This document shows positions 12,598-23,959 of a stretch of 64,000 bases of DNA, one piece after another (within the stretch, counting starts at the first letter, position 1; each line of letters starts with the position of its first letter). Below the pieces are notes generated by a model. The model ran no database searches, was not told where the DNA came from, and saw nothing but the letters and a program-made list of their open reading frames with translations. The DNA lies in the NCBI GenBank assembly GCA_951799425.1, contig OX637401.1, positions 21,118,001 through 21,182,000 of the forward strand. The letters run 5' to 3'. A program made the translations under genes and the position numbers. Source of the DNA: Ilex aquifolium. Its lineage: Eukaryota > Streptophyta > Magnoliopsida > Aquifoliales > Aquifoliaceae.

Positions 12598-14028
12598 TTT
12601 GCCCTCATGCCCCAAGCCCCGGTGGTGACAAAGAGGGGTTGAGACCATGAGTGAGCCCCATCGTCCAAAAAGGATTTCTTGCTCCTCACGGTGCTATCTT
12701 CCTCAGCGAGCAAAAGTTTTCTTCCTTCGCACTGTAGTCTTCTCATTTCCCTCAATCACGAAGCTTCTGATATCTCCATGGTTAGGCATCTATGGCTCTG
12801 GTTATCCTTGCCTATGGTGAGTCTCCGCTGAGCACGAATCTCCTTCTTTAGGGCACCAATCTTCAGAACTTAAGAGGTCTGCCCCAAGTTTCTTAGAATT
12901 TTCCTTTTTATAACCAGGACTTTGGATACCCTTCACCCATCTATTCCACAACTCAAAATTTTCTATTAGGTCTTCTTTATTTCAAAGGCCATCGAGAGAG
13001 AAAGCTCATAGGAGAAAAGGATGGAAGACAGTGGGAGAACGAAGAGATGAGGGTTCACAGATGGCTCTGCGAGGAAGATAACTACAAGGCCTTTAGGAGA
13101 GCTTGGCCCAGGCAACTCTGCGACGCCATGGATGAAGCCTGGCGACGCCACGGGTGGAGCAAAGACAGGCGAGTTGGGTGTCGGTGCAAGGGGCGGCGCC
13201 TCCTCCGACATGGGTGACCTAGGTGTCGGTGTGGGCTAGTTGGGTGCAGGTGCAGGTGCCGGTGGGATCATCGACTGTGATCCAGGTGAAAAGGAGCCCA
13301 TAGGTAAGACCCGAGGCCATACGGCTGCACAAGGCAGAGCTATGAGTGACGCCGCGAAGCCTTGGGCGCCGCCAGGCGGAGCCTTGGGCGACGTCTTGGT
13401 GAAGCCCCAGGCGACACCTTGGTGAGGTCCCAGGCTGAGTTAGGTGGGTCCCCCGACAGCGGCAGTTTGGGTGATGGCTTTGATGGCGCCGATGGAGGTG
13501 AGATGGGAAACGGCATCTTAGTTGTAGGATACATAGGCGACGCGTCAAGCATTGAAGGGGGAACCCAGCTGCAAGGAGCTGCCCAAGAGGAGTTGGGCGA
13601 CGCCTGTCACGCGCTGGGTGGCGCCAGCGGCGTGCCAAGTTGCGCCAGGTGGCAGTTTCGGTGGCGCCCCAGGCACAATTCGAGCCTCCTTTTGCGAGGC
13701 CAATGATGAGGGCGACGGAGGGCGCAGGCTAGGTGGCGGCGCCGAAGAGCCGAACGACGCCGGTGGAGTCTTGGGCGCGCTTGTTCTTCAAACGGGTAAG
13801 ATGTTCTTCTGAACTTTGTGGCATACATTTTGAACTCTTGTGAAACCCCGCGACCTGACCGGGCAGGTCGATCCCCGAAATTCAGTCGAAGCGCAACATG
13901 GACGTAGCTAGATTCAAACACAGCTAGACTACATAAGAGTCCAACAAGCATTAGTATTCCCTTGATATTGACTTTGATTACGTCTTGGTTCTGTTTGTTG
14001 TCAAACACCCACTCTGACAAGCACATTA
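12598..14028. other. GC-rich spacer between antisense ORF and 3' LTR
   Basis: 12.6-12.96 kb is unremarkable. 13.1-13.8 kb is strikingly GC-rich and built of short degenerate repeats around GGCGACGCC and GGTGGCGCC, which makes overlapping open frames on both strands rich in Gly, Ala and Pro. I see no conserved domain, and tandem repeats in this position are common in Tat/Ogre elements. A GGGTAAGATG splice-donor-like site at about 13794 could belong to a leader exon of the antisense gene. Confidence 0.5.
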
Positions 14029-15948
14029 TGGGGAAGGCTACTCGAGACATCGAGCGAGGCAAGGGGACTGCTGGAGATAATGACTCAAATGTGACCTCCA
14101 TATTTAGCTTCATTGACTGCGATGATGATATCGCCCGTGTTGTGTCTTCGTACCGCATCCCTCCTATTGTCCTGTGTCGTCGGGCGGAGGAGGACGAGCC
14201 AGCATGCTGTGACACTTCGGGTGAAATTGTTCTTTATGAGGATGCCCTAGAGGCGGTTGCTTGAGGTTCCCGATACCCGATCCTATCTGTCGGATTCTGG
14301 GGCACCTGTCGCTGGCTCTTGGGAGGTTGGCTCCCAACGGGTAGAGGGTGATACTGGCATTCTTCTCATTATGGCGGTTGGTTTACAGTGCTGAATTCCC
14401 TCCCCTATTCGAGGAGTTCTTGACCACATATGTGCTTTTGGATAACCCTTTTCCTCATCAAGGGTGGTGTCTTTTCGCCTTGAGGTCGGGCAAGTTCATC
14501 ATTGGGCTTCCTTTGAACTGTCATAGCTGGAAGTCTAAGTTTTTCTTTGTTGGAGGCGAGTGGGTCACCGAGGAAGATCGCGACCTAGTGCCTTCGAGGT
14601 GGGACACCGTCCCGATGACCAAGCTAGGTAAGGATTCCACTTTCGTCTTTACTTCCAGTCGTTACATATCTGTTCTCACTGTCTGATTGGTTTCTTTGTA
14701 GTTTCACCAACATTATCTGCGGAGCAGGAGAGTAGACTCTAGATAGTTCGTGACCATCCTTTCAAGGAGTTTTCGGAGATTATATCCGCTTCCGGTTGTC
14801 CCAAGGTTTCTCATCGGCCGAAGAGGAAAGATATCTGATCCTTTCAATAGAATCTTGATGGTTACTACATTGTAAGTTCTTGTCTCACACTAACTTTGCA
14901 GGTACTTCTATTGATAGGGGCGATGGTGGAGGCTGTCTACGCTTCTAGGGTGGCGTCTTCCCCTCCTTCTTCTAAGAGGGCGAGGTCTGATGGCCCCAAT
15001 GTTTTTCGGGTGAGGTCTGCTGGCCAGGATAGTCCTCGGGAGGCGGGACTTGTCGATGCCCCACTCCTTCCCCTGCTGTGGTACCATCGCCTTCCAAATT
15101 TCATCCCAGCATGGTCGTCGGGATCGAGGCGTCAGTGCGGTCTCCTACGAGGACCGGGGCTCTACTTGGCCGTCCTACTTCCAGTAGTGGTTCGGTGTCC
15201 ATGTTGAAAGACGTGACTCTGGCCAAGGAGCGACTGTGGGGGTTTGTGACCTCCGGGGAGATCCAAGAGGTTGGTTCTCGAGGTACGGGGGGCGTCATTG
15301 GCACAACGATAAAGGGCTTTGCTTTGGTATGCCCTTAACTCATCTCCGATCTCGTACCTGACTTTCTTCTTTCATGTTCTGGCTTTTGGATATATGTAGG
15401 TGGTTGTTGCCTTTCCTTGATTATTTTCGAGCACGATGAAGCTTAGAGAGTCACTCAATGGTCAGACAGTGGAGAGCCAGGCACGGAGGGCTGCTGAGGA
15501 ACAGCTAGGGCTCGAGAGGCAGGCGCGAGAGGCTACCGAGGAGCAGTCGAGGCTAACACATGAGAGAGCTGCCCTACTTGAGACCGAGCTTCTGGCGTCA
15601 CGCGAAAGGGCCGCCCAGCTGGAGGCTAACAGAGAGGCTGCCTGCGCGAGAGCAGAGACAGAGCTGCGAGCGTCCCGTGAGAGGGCCGTTGTAGCAGAGG
15701 TTGGCCTTCGAGCAGCTCTTGAGAGAGCTACCAGGATAGAGGCTTACTCCATGGAGATGGAGAAGAAGAGAGATACTGCTGAGAGGGTCGTGGCATGCGC
15801 CTTTGTTAATAGCTACGAGGAGTTCAAGTGGAAGGTCTTAGCAACTTTCCCTGCTTATGACTTTTCTGGCTTCGTTCCATACGAGGCTCCCGAGTCTGAT
15901 GACGAAGAGGCGAGCGATGATGGGAGCAGATTGAGAGGCAGTGAGTGA
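14029..15948 (+). pseudogene. Antisense ORF of Tat element (putative gypsy-type transposon domain plus coiled coil), disrupted
   Basis: It runs opposite to gag-pol. The first part (14029-14264) contains RIPPIVLCRRAEEDE and is followed, after a frame change near 14252, by RLAPNG, an in-frame TAG at about 14340, and RVILAFFSLWRL, leading to the open frame through 14627. This pattern matches the plant 'putative gypsy type transposon' domain (Pfam PF04195, from memory). Splice-like borders follow: donor after 14627, exon 14702-14871 (with a TAG after SAEQESRL), and acceptor before 14902. The last block, 15436-15948, is an uninterrupted frame of 170 residues with heptad-like repeats of RAA/REA/ERA, a predicted coiled coil, ending in an acidic tail DDEEASDDG. 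So it was a multi-exon gene of nucleocytoplasmic protein type with unknown function. This copy has at least two stops and one frameshift. Confidence 0.7.
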
Positions 15949-16169
15949 CTTCAGGAGCATGGTATCTTTGTATTTATGTTTTTATTACTAGGTCATGTTC
16001 TATCTTTTGTAAATGCTTTATGAACTACTATGAGATACAACTTTTTGAAAAAATCTTGCGAAATTTTATTTCATAATCCGAAGTAAATATTGAGGGAAAT
16101 TGACCAAAAAAAAAAATAGACAATCTAAATGGTGATTATTGACTCATACACTCACTGCCTTGTCCCCAG

Positions 16170-17625
16170 CTACTGATAATATTTTTTTAGGTACTCTGCG
16201 TTCCATGGATGGGCCAAAACTTTCCCCTCGGAACTCTGAATTTTGTAGGTGCCTGGTCTTACAACTTTCGTGACCGTATAAGGTCCATCCCAGTTAGATC
16301 CTAGTTTCCCTTCCCTAGAGTCTTTGGTAGACAGGATGACCTTTTTGAGGACTAAGTCCCCGAGCAAGACAGAACGAGGCTTCACCCTCGAGTTGTAGTA
16401 TTTGGTCATGCGACGCTTGTACTCTGCATTCCTGAGCATGACTATCTCCCTCTCCTCCTCTACCAATTCGAGGTTGATGCGGAGGCCTTCTTCATTACTA
16501 GAAGGGTCATGATGCTGGACCCTAAGGGAGTGTACCCCAATCTCAACGGGTATGACCGCCTCTGTCCCGTAGGCCAGGGAAAAAGGAGTCTCGCCCCGTG
16601 GGGCTCCTTGGTGTCGTTCGGTAAGCACACAGCACTCCCGGGAGTTTGTCTACCCATCATCCTTTCACACTCTCCAATCTGATTTTCAATTGCGGAGGAT
16701 GGTCCTGACGGTGACCTCTGCTTGCTCGTTTGCTTGTGGATGGGGTGGGGCTGGAGTGGGGCTGCTTGATCTGTAGGTCGGCACATAAACTGTTAAGGAG
16801 TTTGTTGTCAAACTGTTTGGTGTTATCACTCACGATGGCGTGAGATATTCCGAAGTGGTAGACTATATTCCTCCATATAAAGTATTTCACCTTCTGGTAT
16901 GTTATTCTGGCTAAAACCTCGGTTTCTGCCCATTTAGTAAAGTAGTCAATGACTATCACTACGAATTTGCACTGGCTCCGACTCACGGGTAGGGGACCTA
17001 GGATGTCGATCCCCCACATGAAGAAGGGTCATGGGCTCTGAATGGTGGTGAGCTCTTTAGGTGGCTGTCTGGGTACAGTCGCGAAGCGTTGACACTTATC
17101 ACACTTCCTGACGAACACTTGGGTGTCTCTGATCAGGCTAGGCCAGTAGTAACCTTGCCTCACTGCTTTGTGGGCTAGTGCACGCCCTCCCAAGTGATTT
17201 TCACATATTCCCTCGTAGATTTCCCTCATGACGTAATTGGCTTCCTCGAGGGTAAGACAGCGGAGAAATGGCAGTGTGTAACTCTTTTTGTAGAGTGTGT
17301 CGCGTAAGATGACATACCCGAACGCTCTCATCCTCAACTTTGTGGCTTCCACTGGATTGTCCAAGAGAGCGCCCTCCTCCAGGTAGGCTCGGATGGGTGT
17401 CATCCGATTGGCTTCCAAGGATGTACAATTAACATCGTCCTCCTCTGTCTTGAAGGTGCTTGGCTCGAACTGGTGGCCTGTCAGTGCAAGGGCCATGAGT
17501 ATGTTGGCAGACGCGAATTTGGCAAGGGCGTCTGCCATGGCGTTCTCCACTCGGGGCACATGGTGGATTTGGAAGCAGTTAAACCTTTTTAACAAAGCTT
17601 GGACCATTGACAAGTATTCTTGCAT
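16170..17625 (-). pseudogene. Tat integrase and end of second RNase H, disrupted
   Basis: 17625-17029 begins with the end of the second RNase H (HVPRVENAMADALAKFAS) and then the integrase zinc-binding region, with H-H-C-C spacing ending in CDKCQRFA. A TGA at about 17029 replaces the expected Trp before FFMWGIDILGPLP, the start of the DDE core (first Asp in GIDILG). The second Asp lies in IVSDN. Near 16790 the frame shifts, losing the glutamate region, and reading resumes at 16628 to the stop at 16170. The C-terminus has the GPY-like motif NWDGPYTVTKVV. Three frames are needed, so it is inactive. Confidence 0.85.
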
Positions 17626-17639
17626 TCTCTCCTCATTTG

Positions 17640-19507
17640 CTTCAAAGTCTCCCTTTACCTAGTTGACTATCAGTTGTGAGTCACTGTAGGCTGTCAAGTA
17701 GAAGGCTTCCATCTCCAATGCAAGCTTCAACCCTGATATGAGGGTCTCATATTCAGCTTAGTTGTTTGATGTAGCAAAGTGGAGGGAGACGACGTACTTC
17801 AGTGGAGTGCCATGGGGGCTGATCAACACTAGTCCCGCACCGCCGCCCTTGCTGGTGGTGGACCCATCTGCGTAGAGTCTCTAACCTGGTATAGTATATA
17901 GTAGTGAGGGCGCAGAGGGTTCAGGTGGAGTAGGCACAAGGGAGTCGGACGCCTCTAGTCTCAGAGTGTGGTCTCCCGGGGCCTGTGGAGTTGTCTCCGA
18001 GTCGTCGGGCCCTCTCGGAGTAGTGTCTAGGCTAGCCTCATAGTGGGTGAAGGCATAATGTATTGAGTAAGCGGGCACAGGGATGCGTGATACTTCCTCC
18101 CGGGACTCCTGCGGTGGGGTATACTCCCGGGACTCCAGTGGTGGCGTAGAATCCCGGGACTTCGGTGGCGGTGTAGACTCGACCAGGAAGTCCACAAGTG
18201 CTTATGCTTTGATGACCACCCTCGGCTGGTACTGCACATCGAACTCACTTTACTCGACAGCCCACTTAAGTAGTCGGACGGACACATCGGGCTTTCCCAG
18301 AATTCTCTTAAGTGGTTGAACTATAACAACCATGATGGTGTGACTCTAAAAGTAGTGGTGTAGACGCCTGGCGGCGGTGACAAGTGCGAGTGCCAACTTT
18401 TCAAGCTTTGAGTATCTTACCTCTGTCCCTCGGTATGCCCTGCTTACATAGTACACAGGCTTCTGGATACCTCCATCCTCCCGAACAAGGACAAAGCTCA
18501 CGGCAGAGGGTGAAGAGGAGAGGTAGAGATACAGGGTCTCTCTTGGTACAGCATGGGAGAGCAAATGTGGTGTGACGAGGTAGACCTTGAGCTCCTGGAA
18601 GGCCTCCTCTGCATCTGGTCCCCACTGAAAAGACCTGCGAAGGATTTTAAAGAAAGGCAGACACTTATCTGTTGATTTCGAGACAAACCTGTTGAGGGTC
18701 GTTATCCTCCCGTTAAGGCACTGGACTTCTTTTACCGAGGCTAGGGACTTCATCTCCAAGATGGCTCTGATCTTGTCTGGGTTGGCTTCAATGCCCCTCT
18801 TGTTGACCATGAAACCTAAGAATTTTCCTGAATTGACGCTAAAGACGCACTTTTCAGGATTCAGCTCCATCCTATAGGCTTTCAGTACATCAAAGGTCTC
18901 CTGGAGGTGCGTCACATGGCCTACTACAGCCATACTCTTTACCAACATATCGTCCACGTAGACTTCCATGGTCTTCCCGATCTGAGTCTCGAACATCTTA
19001 TTTACGAAGCGCTGATATGAGGCTATGACGTTCTTGAGTCCGACAGGCATCACCTTGTAGCAGTAGGTACCTTTCGGGGGTGATGAATGAAGTTTTCTCC
19101 TAGTCTGGAGGGAACATGCTGATTTGATTGTACCCGGAGTAGACATCCAGAAAACTCAAGAGCTCGTGTCCCGCAGTGGCATCAATAAGGAGATCGATGC
19201 GTGGGAAAGGGTAGTTGTCTTAGGGACAGGCTTTGTTGAGCTCCATGAATTCCACGTAGAAGAGCCACTTCCCATTAGCCTTCGTAACCATCACTACGTT
19301 GGATAGCCAGTCTGGGTAGGCTACCTCCCTTACTGACCCACTCTCAGTATTTAGATTCCTCAACTTCTGGTGGACGAGCTTGTACCTGGGATCGACATTG
19401 AGTCAGTGGGAGGTCACTTCGGGGTCGATGCCCTCCAGGTCTTCTTGGAACCAAGCGAAGACATCAATGTTCCGTCTGATGAAGCCTACTAGGTCGGAGG
19501 CTTGCTC
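17640..19507 (-). pseudogene. Tat reverse transcriptase and RNase H, disrupted
   Basis: The N-terminal third of RT (19507-19147) is readable only with stops. 19146-18346 is open and contains the polymerase core with YVDD in EVYVDDMLVKS, then thumb and connection, and the start of RNase H (KLEKLALALVTAARRLHHYF). Stops follow in the rest of RNase H. A linker (18195-17881) of proline-rich sequence separates it from the second RNase H, which starts at DGSTTSKGGGAGLVL and has stops at about 17759 and 17659. A dual RNase H arrangement is characteristic of Tat elements. Confidence 0.85.
18099..18179 (-). repeat. 27-bp tandem repeat in the RNase H linker
   Basis: Three copies of a 27-bp unit, each starting CCCGGGACT on the plus strand (18099, 18126, 18153). 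On the coding strand this gives three nine-residue repeats of the type TPPxESRE(Y/D). In-frame repeat expansion has lengthened a flexible linker between the two RNase H domains. Confidence 0.8.
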
Positions 19508-21717
19508 CTAGGAAAATGAGGAGCCTATATAGACTCTCATCTCTAGAAGGCTCTTGTCCACCGCTACTGGCCGAAGTTTTTCTGTTGGTTCCCCTCTCTC
19601 CAAGGTGGTGTCATCCCTCGGGTCAAGTACTTCGACTTGGAGAGTCTCGTGTAGCTTTCTAGCCCTTATAGAAGCCACATAGCACTCCCAGGCGAAGACC
19701 TGGCCTCCTCTGATCTCTCCAATTCCACTGGTGGTTGGGAAACGGAGGAGAAGGTGGTAGGCAGACGGCACCATCCTTAAGGTATTGAGGGCAGGGCATC
19801 CTAGAATAATATTATAGGCAGATGGACAATCAAGTACGATAAAATTTACCATTATGGTGGAACTCCTCGGTACTGTTCCTATTGTGACCAGCAGGGTGAT
19901 GGAACCCAAGGGATAAACCCTTTCCCCCGAGAAGCCAACAAGAAGAGTCCTGACAGGTTGCAATCTCTCCCTGCCTAGATAAAGGCTATCAAAGGCTGGT
20001 GCAAAGAGAATATCGGCTGAGCTGTCGCTGTCGACTAAGATCCTCTTAACCTGGTAGTCGGCTACCATCAGGGTTAAGACTAAAGGATCATCATGAGGGA
20101 CTTGGATCCCCTCGAGGTCCTTGTCTGAGAAGGTGATGACCTCTTCCTCCTCGTATCGAGGTGTCTTCGTTGAGAGAGAGTGATGTGACTCTGTCTGTCT
20201 AGCTTTTCGGGTGTGCGTTTTTCTGGCGGAGTTGGAGTCACCTCCTCCTCCTAACCCTCCGGCGATAGTTTGGATCTCTCCGAGGGGCTGTTGGCGCTCT
20301 CGATCCTCCTGATTCCGACCGGGCGGTGGAGCCTGTCCTCGGCCAGCAACGTATTGCCTCAGCTGGCCATGCTGAATAAGATCCTCGATCTGCCTCATTA
20401 ACTGGAAGCAGTCGTCAGTGTCGTGGACGTGGTCATGGTGGAAGCGACAGTACCTACTGGGATTTCTGTGGTTTGGGTCGGACTTCACTTTTTCGGGCCA
20501 GCGGAGCGTGGGGTCATCCTGTATCTGGAATAAGATGTGCTCCACCGAGGCGTTGAGTGGCGTGAAAGGCTGTCGTTCTCTCGGGGGTACTAGACTGAGA
20601 CGATCCTTGACAGAGACTCTCTCGGTTCTCTTTCTCTTGTTCTCCGCCACTCGCTTGTCTTCGCGGGTGTCCTTCCTTTTTTTCCCTCCTCGGGAGGACT
20701 CACCTCGATGGGTCTTGGTGACGTCCTCGGCATTCATGTACTTCTATGTCCTTGACAGCAGTTCGGGCATATTGGAGGGCGGCTTCTTGAGGACGGAGAA
20801 CATAAAGCTGGAGGAGCGCAAACTAGCAATAAAGGCGGCCAGGGCTACCTTATTGTCTGGCTCCTCGATCTGGAGAGCTTCCTTGTTGAAACGAGTGAGG
20901 TAGCTCCTATAGCTTTCATCCCGGTCCTGCTTAATGGTGAGTAGGTAGGTAACATGCTTCTGATGTCGGCGTCCCCTAATGAAGTGGGAGACGAAAGATT
21001 TACTCAGCTCCACGAAGGAGTGGATAGAGGAGGGTTTGATCTTCGCGAACCATTGTCGAGCAGACCCTTCGAGGTGGTGGGAAATGCTCTACACATGATC
21101 TCATCAGGCACGTTGTGGAGTTGCATGAGAGACTTATAGGTGTCAAAATGATCCAGAAGGTCTTTGGTACCGTCGAAGATCTCGATGACAGGCATCTTGA
21201 ACTTCGAAGGTAGAGGATAATTGACAATATCTAAAACAAACGGGATATCAGTGCATCTTACCAAGTAATCCACTGTCTCGGGTGTCTGTGCTTTAATGGC
21301 GTTGAGGACATCACCGAGCTGGTTTTGCACCTTCTTGATCTTCTCGTCTCATTGGTTGGGGACATCCTCCGTCGGGTCATTGTAATGGCTTTCATGATCG
21401 GCATACTGACTTTCTCCCTCATCCTTTTGCGTAGTTACATGAGGAGGGAAAACATGTGAGCTTCTTGCGCGCTGAGGAAGGACTCCTGGGCGAGGGGTGC
21501 CCGGGCGTTGCCTAGGGGCATTCTGGCATGAGGCTCCACGGTGGGGGGTGGCTTGGTGCCCAGAGTGGAGAGGTTGCGGTGCTTCTCTCGTCGGAGGGAG
21601 TGGTGCTCCTCCTACAGGCTGAGGGGCGACACCTTCCTGGGCGAGCATCAACTGAATGATTTGCTGGTTCTGGTTTACCACCAGCTGCATGGTCTGTAAA
21701 AGTTGTTGCCCGACCAT
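19508..21717 (-). pseudogene. Tat gag and protease, disrupted
   Basis: Gag starts with a Gln/Met-rich helix at about 21717 and a Pro/Arg-rich stretch. It then has the retrotransposon capsid region (PVIEIFDGTKD to WFAKIKPSSIHSF) and a His-rich pocket CRFHHDHVHDTDDC. The frame is broken by a TGA at about 21347, a one-base loss near 21072, and a TAG at about 20745. From 20737 to 19508 it is open and includes the aspartic protease. The protease active-site triad reads DSD (ILVDSDSSADILF) where the family has Asp-Ser/Thr-Gly, so a catalytic-loop glycine has been lost. The stop at 19508 separates it from RT. Confidence 0.85.
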
Positions 21718-21863
21718 GAGAGTTTCTGTTGCGGATGGTTTCGAGGGTGCGAGGGGAGGCGAAACCTCCTCCCGGGGGGGCCGGTTTGTTGTCTCCCGGT
21801 TGTTGACTCATTGACCTGATCGTGATTGCCATGGAGTAGCAAGGTAGTAGAAAATTTAGTCGT

Positions 21864-21881
21864 TTCCCACAGACGACACCA
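21864..21881 (-). other. Primer-binding site of the 12-22 kb element
   Basis: In element sense, TGGTGTCGTCTGTGGGAA starts three nucleotides after the 5' LTR. It is nearly the same as the sites of the two other LTR elements here. I do not assign the tRNA. Confidence 0.75.
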
Positions 21882-21884
21882 AAC

Positions 21885-22482
21885 TGATGATGCACAAAAT
21901 AGTCTCGTGCAAGATCAACAGTCGAGTGTGTGATAAGGTGTAATTAAGGGACAATTAATAAAATAATTAATGGCAGTAATATAAATATTAAGTCAACACA
22001 TAGATATATAGTGGTTCGGTCCGGATGACCTACTCCACTCTGAAAAACGACAACAGTGGCCGGGGGGTCTTTGTTGATCAAGCAAGGTGAACAAGAGAGA
22101 GCAATGGTTAGCTCCAAGAGAGATACAATAGCTAGGAGAGAGAAAAGTTATGTGTGTGTAGAGAGGTGTAGAGGCAGAGCTCAATGTGTCATCTCATGTA
22201 GAGAGAACTTACAATTTATAGGCACAAGGTCTTGGTTAAGGCGTTGACTTGAGGGTAAATGTACTAATTCTCCAGGTGTCTACAAAAGGTAATTGTCATA
22301 AAAGGTTGTCTTGATCTTCGAGAGGGATTATTCCGATAATTGCTCCCCATGTGCTTTAATTCTTCTTGGACTCCTTGGAACTTGGGCTGGGCCAGATTTG
22401 CGAACTAGACTTGATCTGCCTTTTAGTTGACTTGGGCTTGCTGGATTTATTTGGCCTAGCCTGGTTAGATTCGGGCTCGTCA
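21885..22482 (-). repeat. 5' LTR of the 12-22 kb element
   Basis: 598 bp and closely similar to 11999-12597. The scattered differences are mainly single substitutions, with a 2-bp GA difference in the GAGAGA run. Confidence 0.9.
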
Positions 22483-22487
22483 ACTAC

Positions 22488-23359
22488 TATGAATCAATGA
22501 TATAGGCAAAAATAAAAAAAATAGAATGCAACTAAAAATAAATAAGCAAGAAAAAAAAAATAAATAGGACGATATATAAATTTTAAGAGCCACTAACGAT
22601 ACACATTACACATATCATACGAATTTCCATGAATCGGTATAGACTTGGTCAAAACTCAATAGACTAGGCCTAACTCATTTGAATTCGCCAAGTCATCCCG
22701 TAATAACAACGAGATACGAGAATCATTGTGCAAACCAACATCCCACAAGGAAAAGACCTAAGCAAAAAATCTAAATCCAATCCAACAAATCTCAGAAGAG
22801 TAGAAAGCCAAAGAAAAGGCAAAGAGAGAAGTGCGATTCTCATCCCTTAATCACAGAAGTCAGAAACTACAAACAATCTTTCATGTTTCAACCCTAAATT
22901 ACCCCCTTTTGTAATTATTTGAACAAAAGAAGGAATTGAGAGAATTCGTAACATAAACTTGTCAAATCGTGGTAGAATTACAGTGAATACAAAGTCTTCT
23001 CTTCTTCTTCTTCTTCTTTGTGAAGCAGTCGCAATGGAAAAATAGTGATTATTGTTGTCATTTCCTTTGGTGACCTTGTATCAGATTGCATCCACGATGG
23101 ATCGTCTCTCTCTCTGTAGAACGTCTAAACCCCACAGACTTTGACACAGTCAAAGACTCTTAGTCTCAATCTTTCTATCTTCAATGCATAAGTTTTTTTT
23201 CCCCTAATTTATTAAATGTCTCATGTAAGTGTTTTTTATGGGCAAGTTTTATTAAATACTTTTTGGTTAGGCTGAATATGATTTGGTGCTAAACATACGG
23301 TAATAATATATTTAACAGATATCTACTTAAAACCTAAGCATATCAAATTAATATTATTT
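22488..23359. other. Intergenic, no gene seen
   Basis: AT-rich DNA with a CTT microsatellite near 23005 and a CT run at about 23105. No frame with recognisable content and no clear inverted or direct repeats. Confidence 0.5.
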
Positions 23360-23959
23360 ATTAATTTTTCAGTTTGATATATAATTGGCCATTAATACAT
23401 GCTTCCACTGAACAATGACGATTAATATTTCCAGTCATGAATGTGCTAAGTGATGTATTTTAGACATATGATGCACAAAGGTTAATGTGTATATTTTTTA
23501 GAAATTTTTTCTATAATTTTTTGGAGCTTCTACCTAGTATTTTGAGTGTATCGGTTGATACCATGCGCTACACCGCGGTCGATGTGTATCAATGCCTTTC
23601 AAGGTGATAACCAATACTGCGACCTTGAACCATGTCTCAAAACCATCACTTTCTCTTGGCCATTAATTTTTCAGTTTGATATATAATTGGCCATTAATAC
23701 ATGCTTCCACTGAACAATGACGATTAATATTTCCAATCATGAATGTGCTAAGTGATGTATTTTAGACATATGATGCACAAAGGTTAATGTGTATATTTTT
23801 TAGAAATTTTTTCTATAATTTTTTGGAGCTTCTACCTAGTATTTTGAGTGTATCGGTTGATACCATGCGCTACACCGCGGTCGATGTGTATCAATGCCTT
23901 TCAAGGTGATAACCAATACTGCGACCTTGAACCATGTCTCAAAACCATCACTTTCTCTT
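23360..23959. repeat. Recent 302-bp tandem duplication
   Basis: Unit one is 23360-23661 and unit two 23662-23959, both starting ATTAATTTTTCAGTTTG and ending at CACTTTCTCTT. Reading them side by side I find one substitution (CCAGTCATG versus CCAATCATG). The motif GGCCATTAAT inside the unit recurs at the junction, so a short direct repeat may have seeded the duplication. Confidence 0.9.

Larger units (their letters stand above)
11999..22482 (-). mobile_element. Ty3/gypsy LTR retrotransposon, Tat-type, complete but decayed
   Basis: A 10.5 kb element with two LTRs of about 598 bp and a perfect 5-bp target duplication ACTAC (11994-11998 and 22483-22487). On the minus strand the order is 5' LTR, primer-binding site, gag, protease, reverse transcriptase, RNase H, linker, second RNase H, integrase, spacer, 3' LTR. 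An extra ORF in the opposite orientation lies between integrase and 3' LTR. A second RNase H plus an antisense ORF is the known hallmark of the Tat lineage (Grande, RIRE2, Ogre relatives). Every coding domain has at least one stop or frameshift, so this copy is not autonomous. The LTRs are still close to each other in sequence, pointing to a fairly recent insertion. Confidence 0.93.

Noticed and set aside
13219-13812. Overlapping long frames on both strands in a GC-rich patch
   Set aside because: Produced by short GGCGACGCC-type repeats inside the Tat spacer; composition, not coding.
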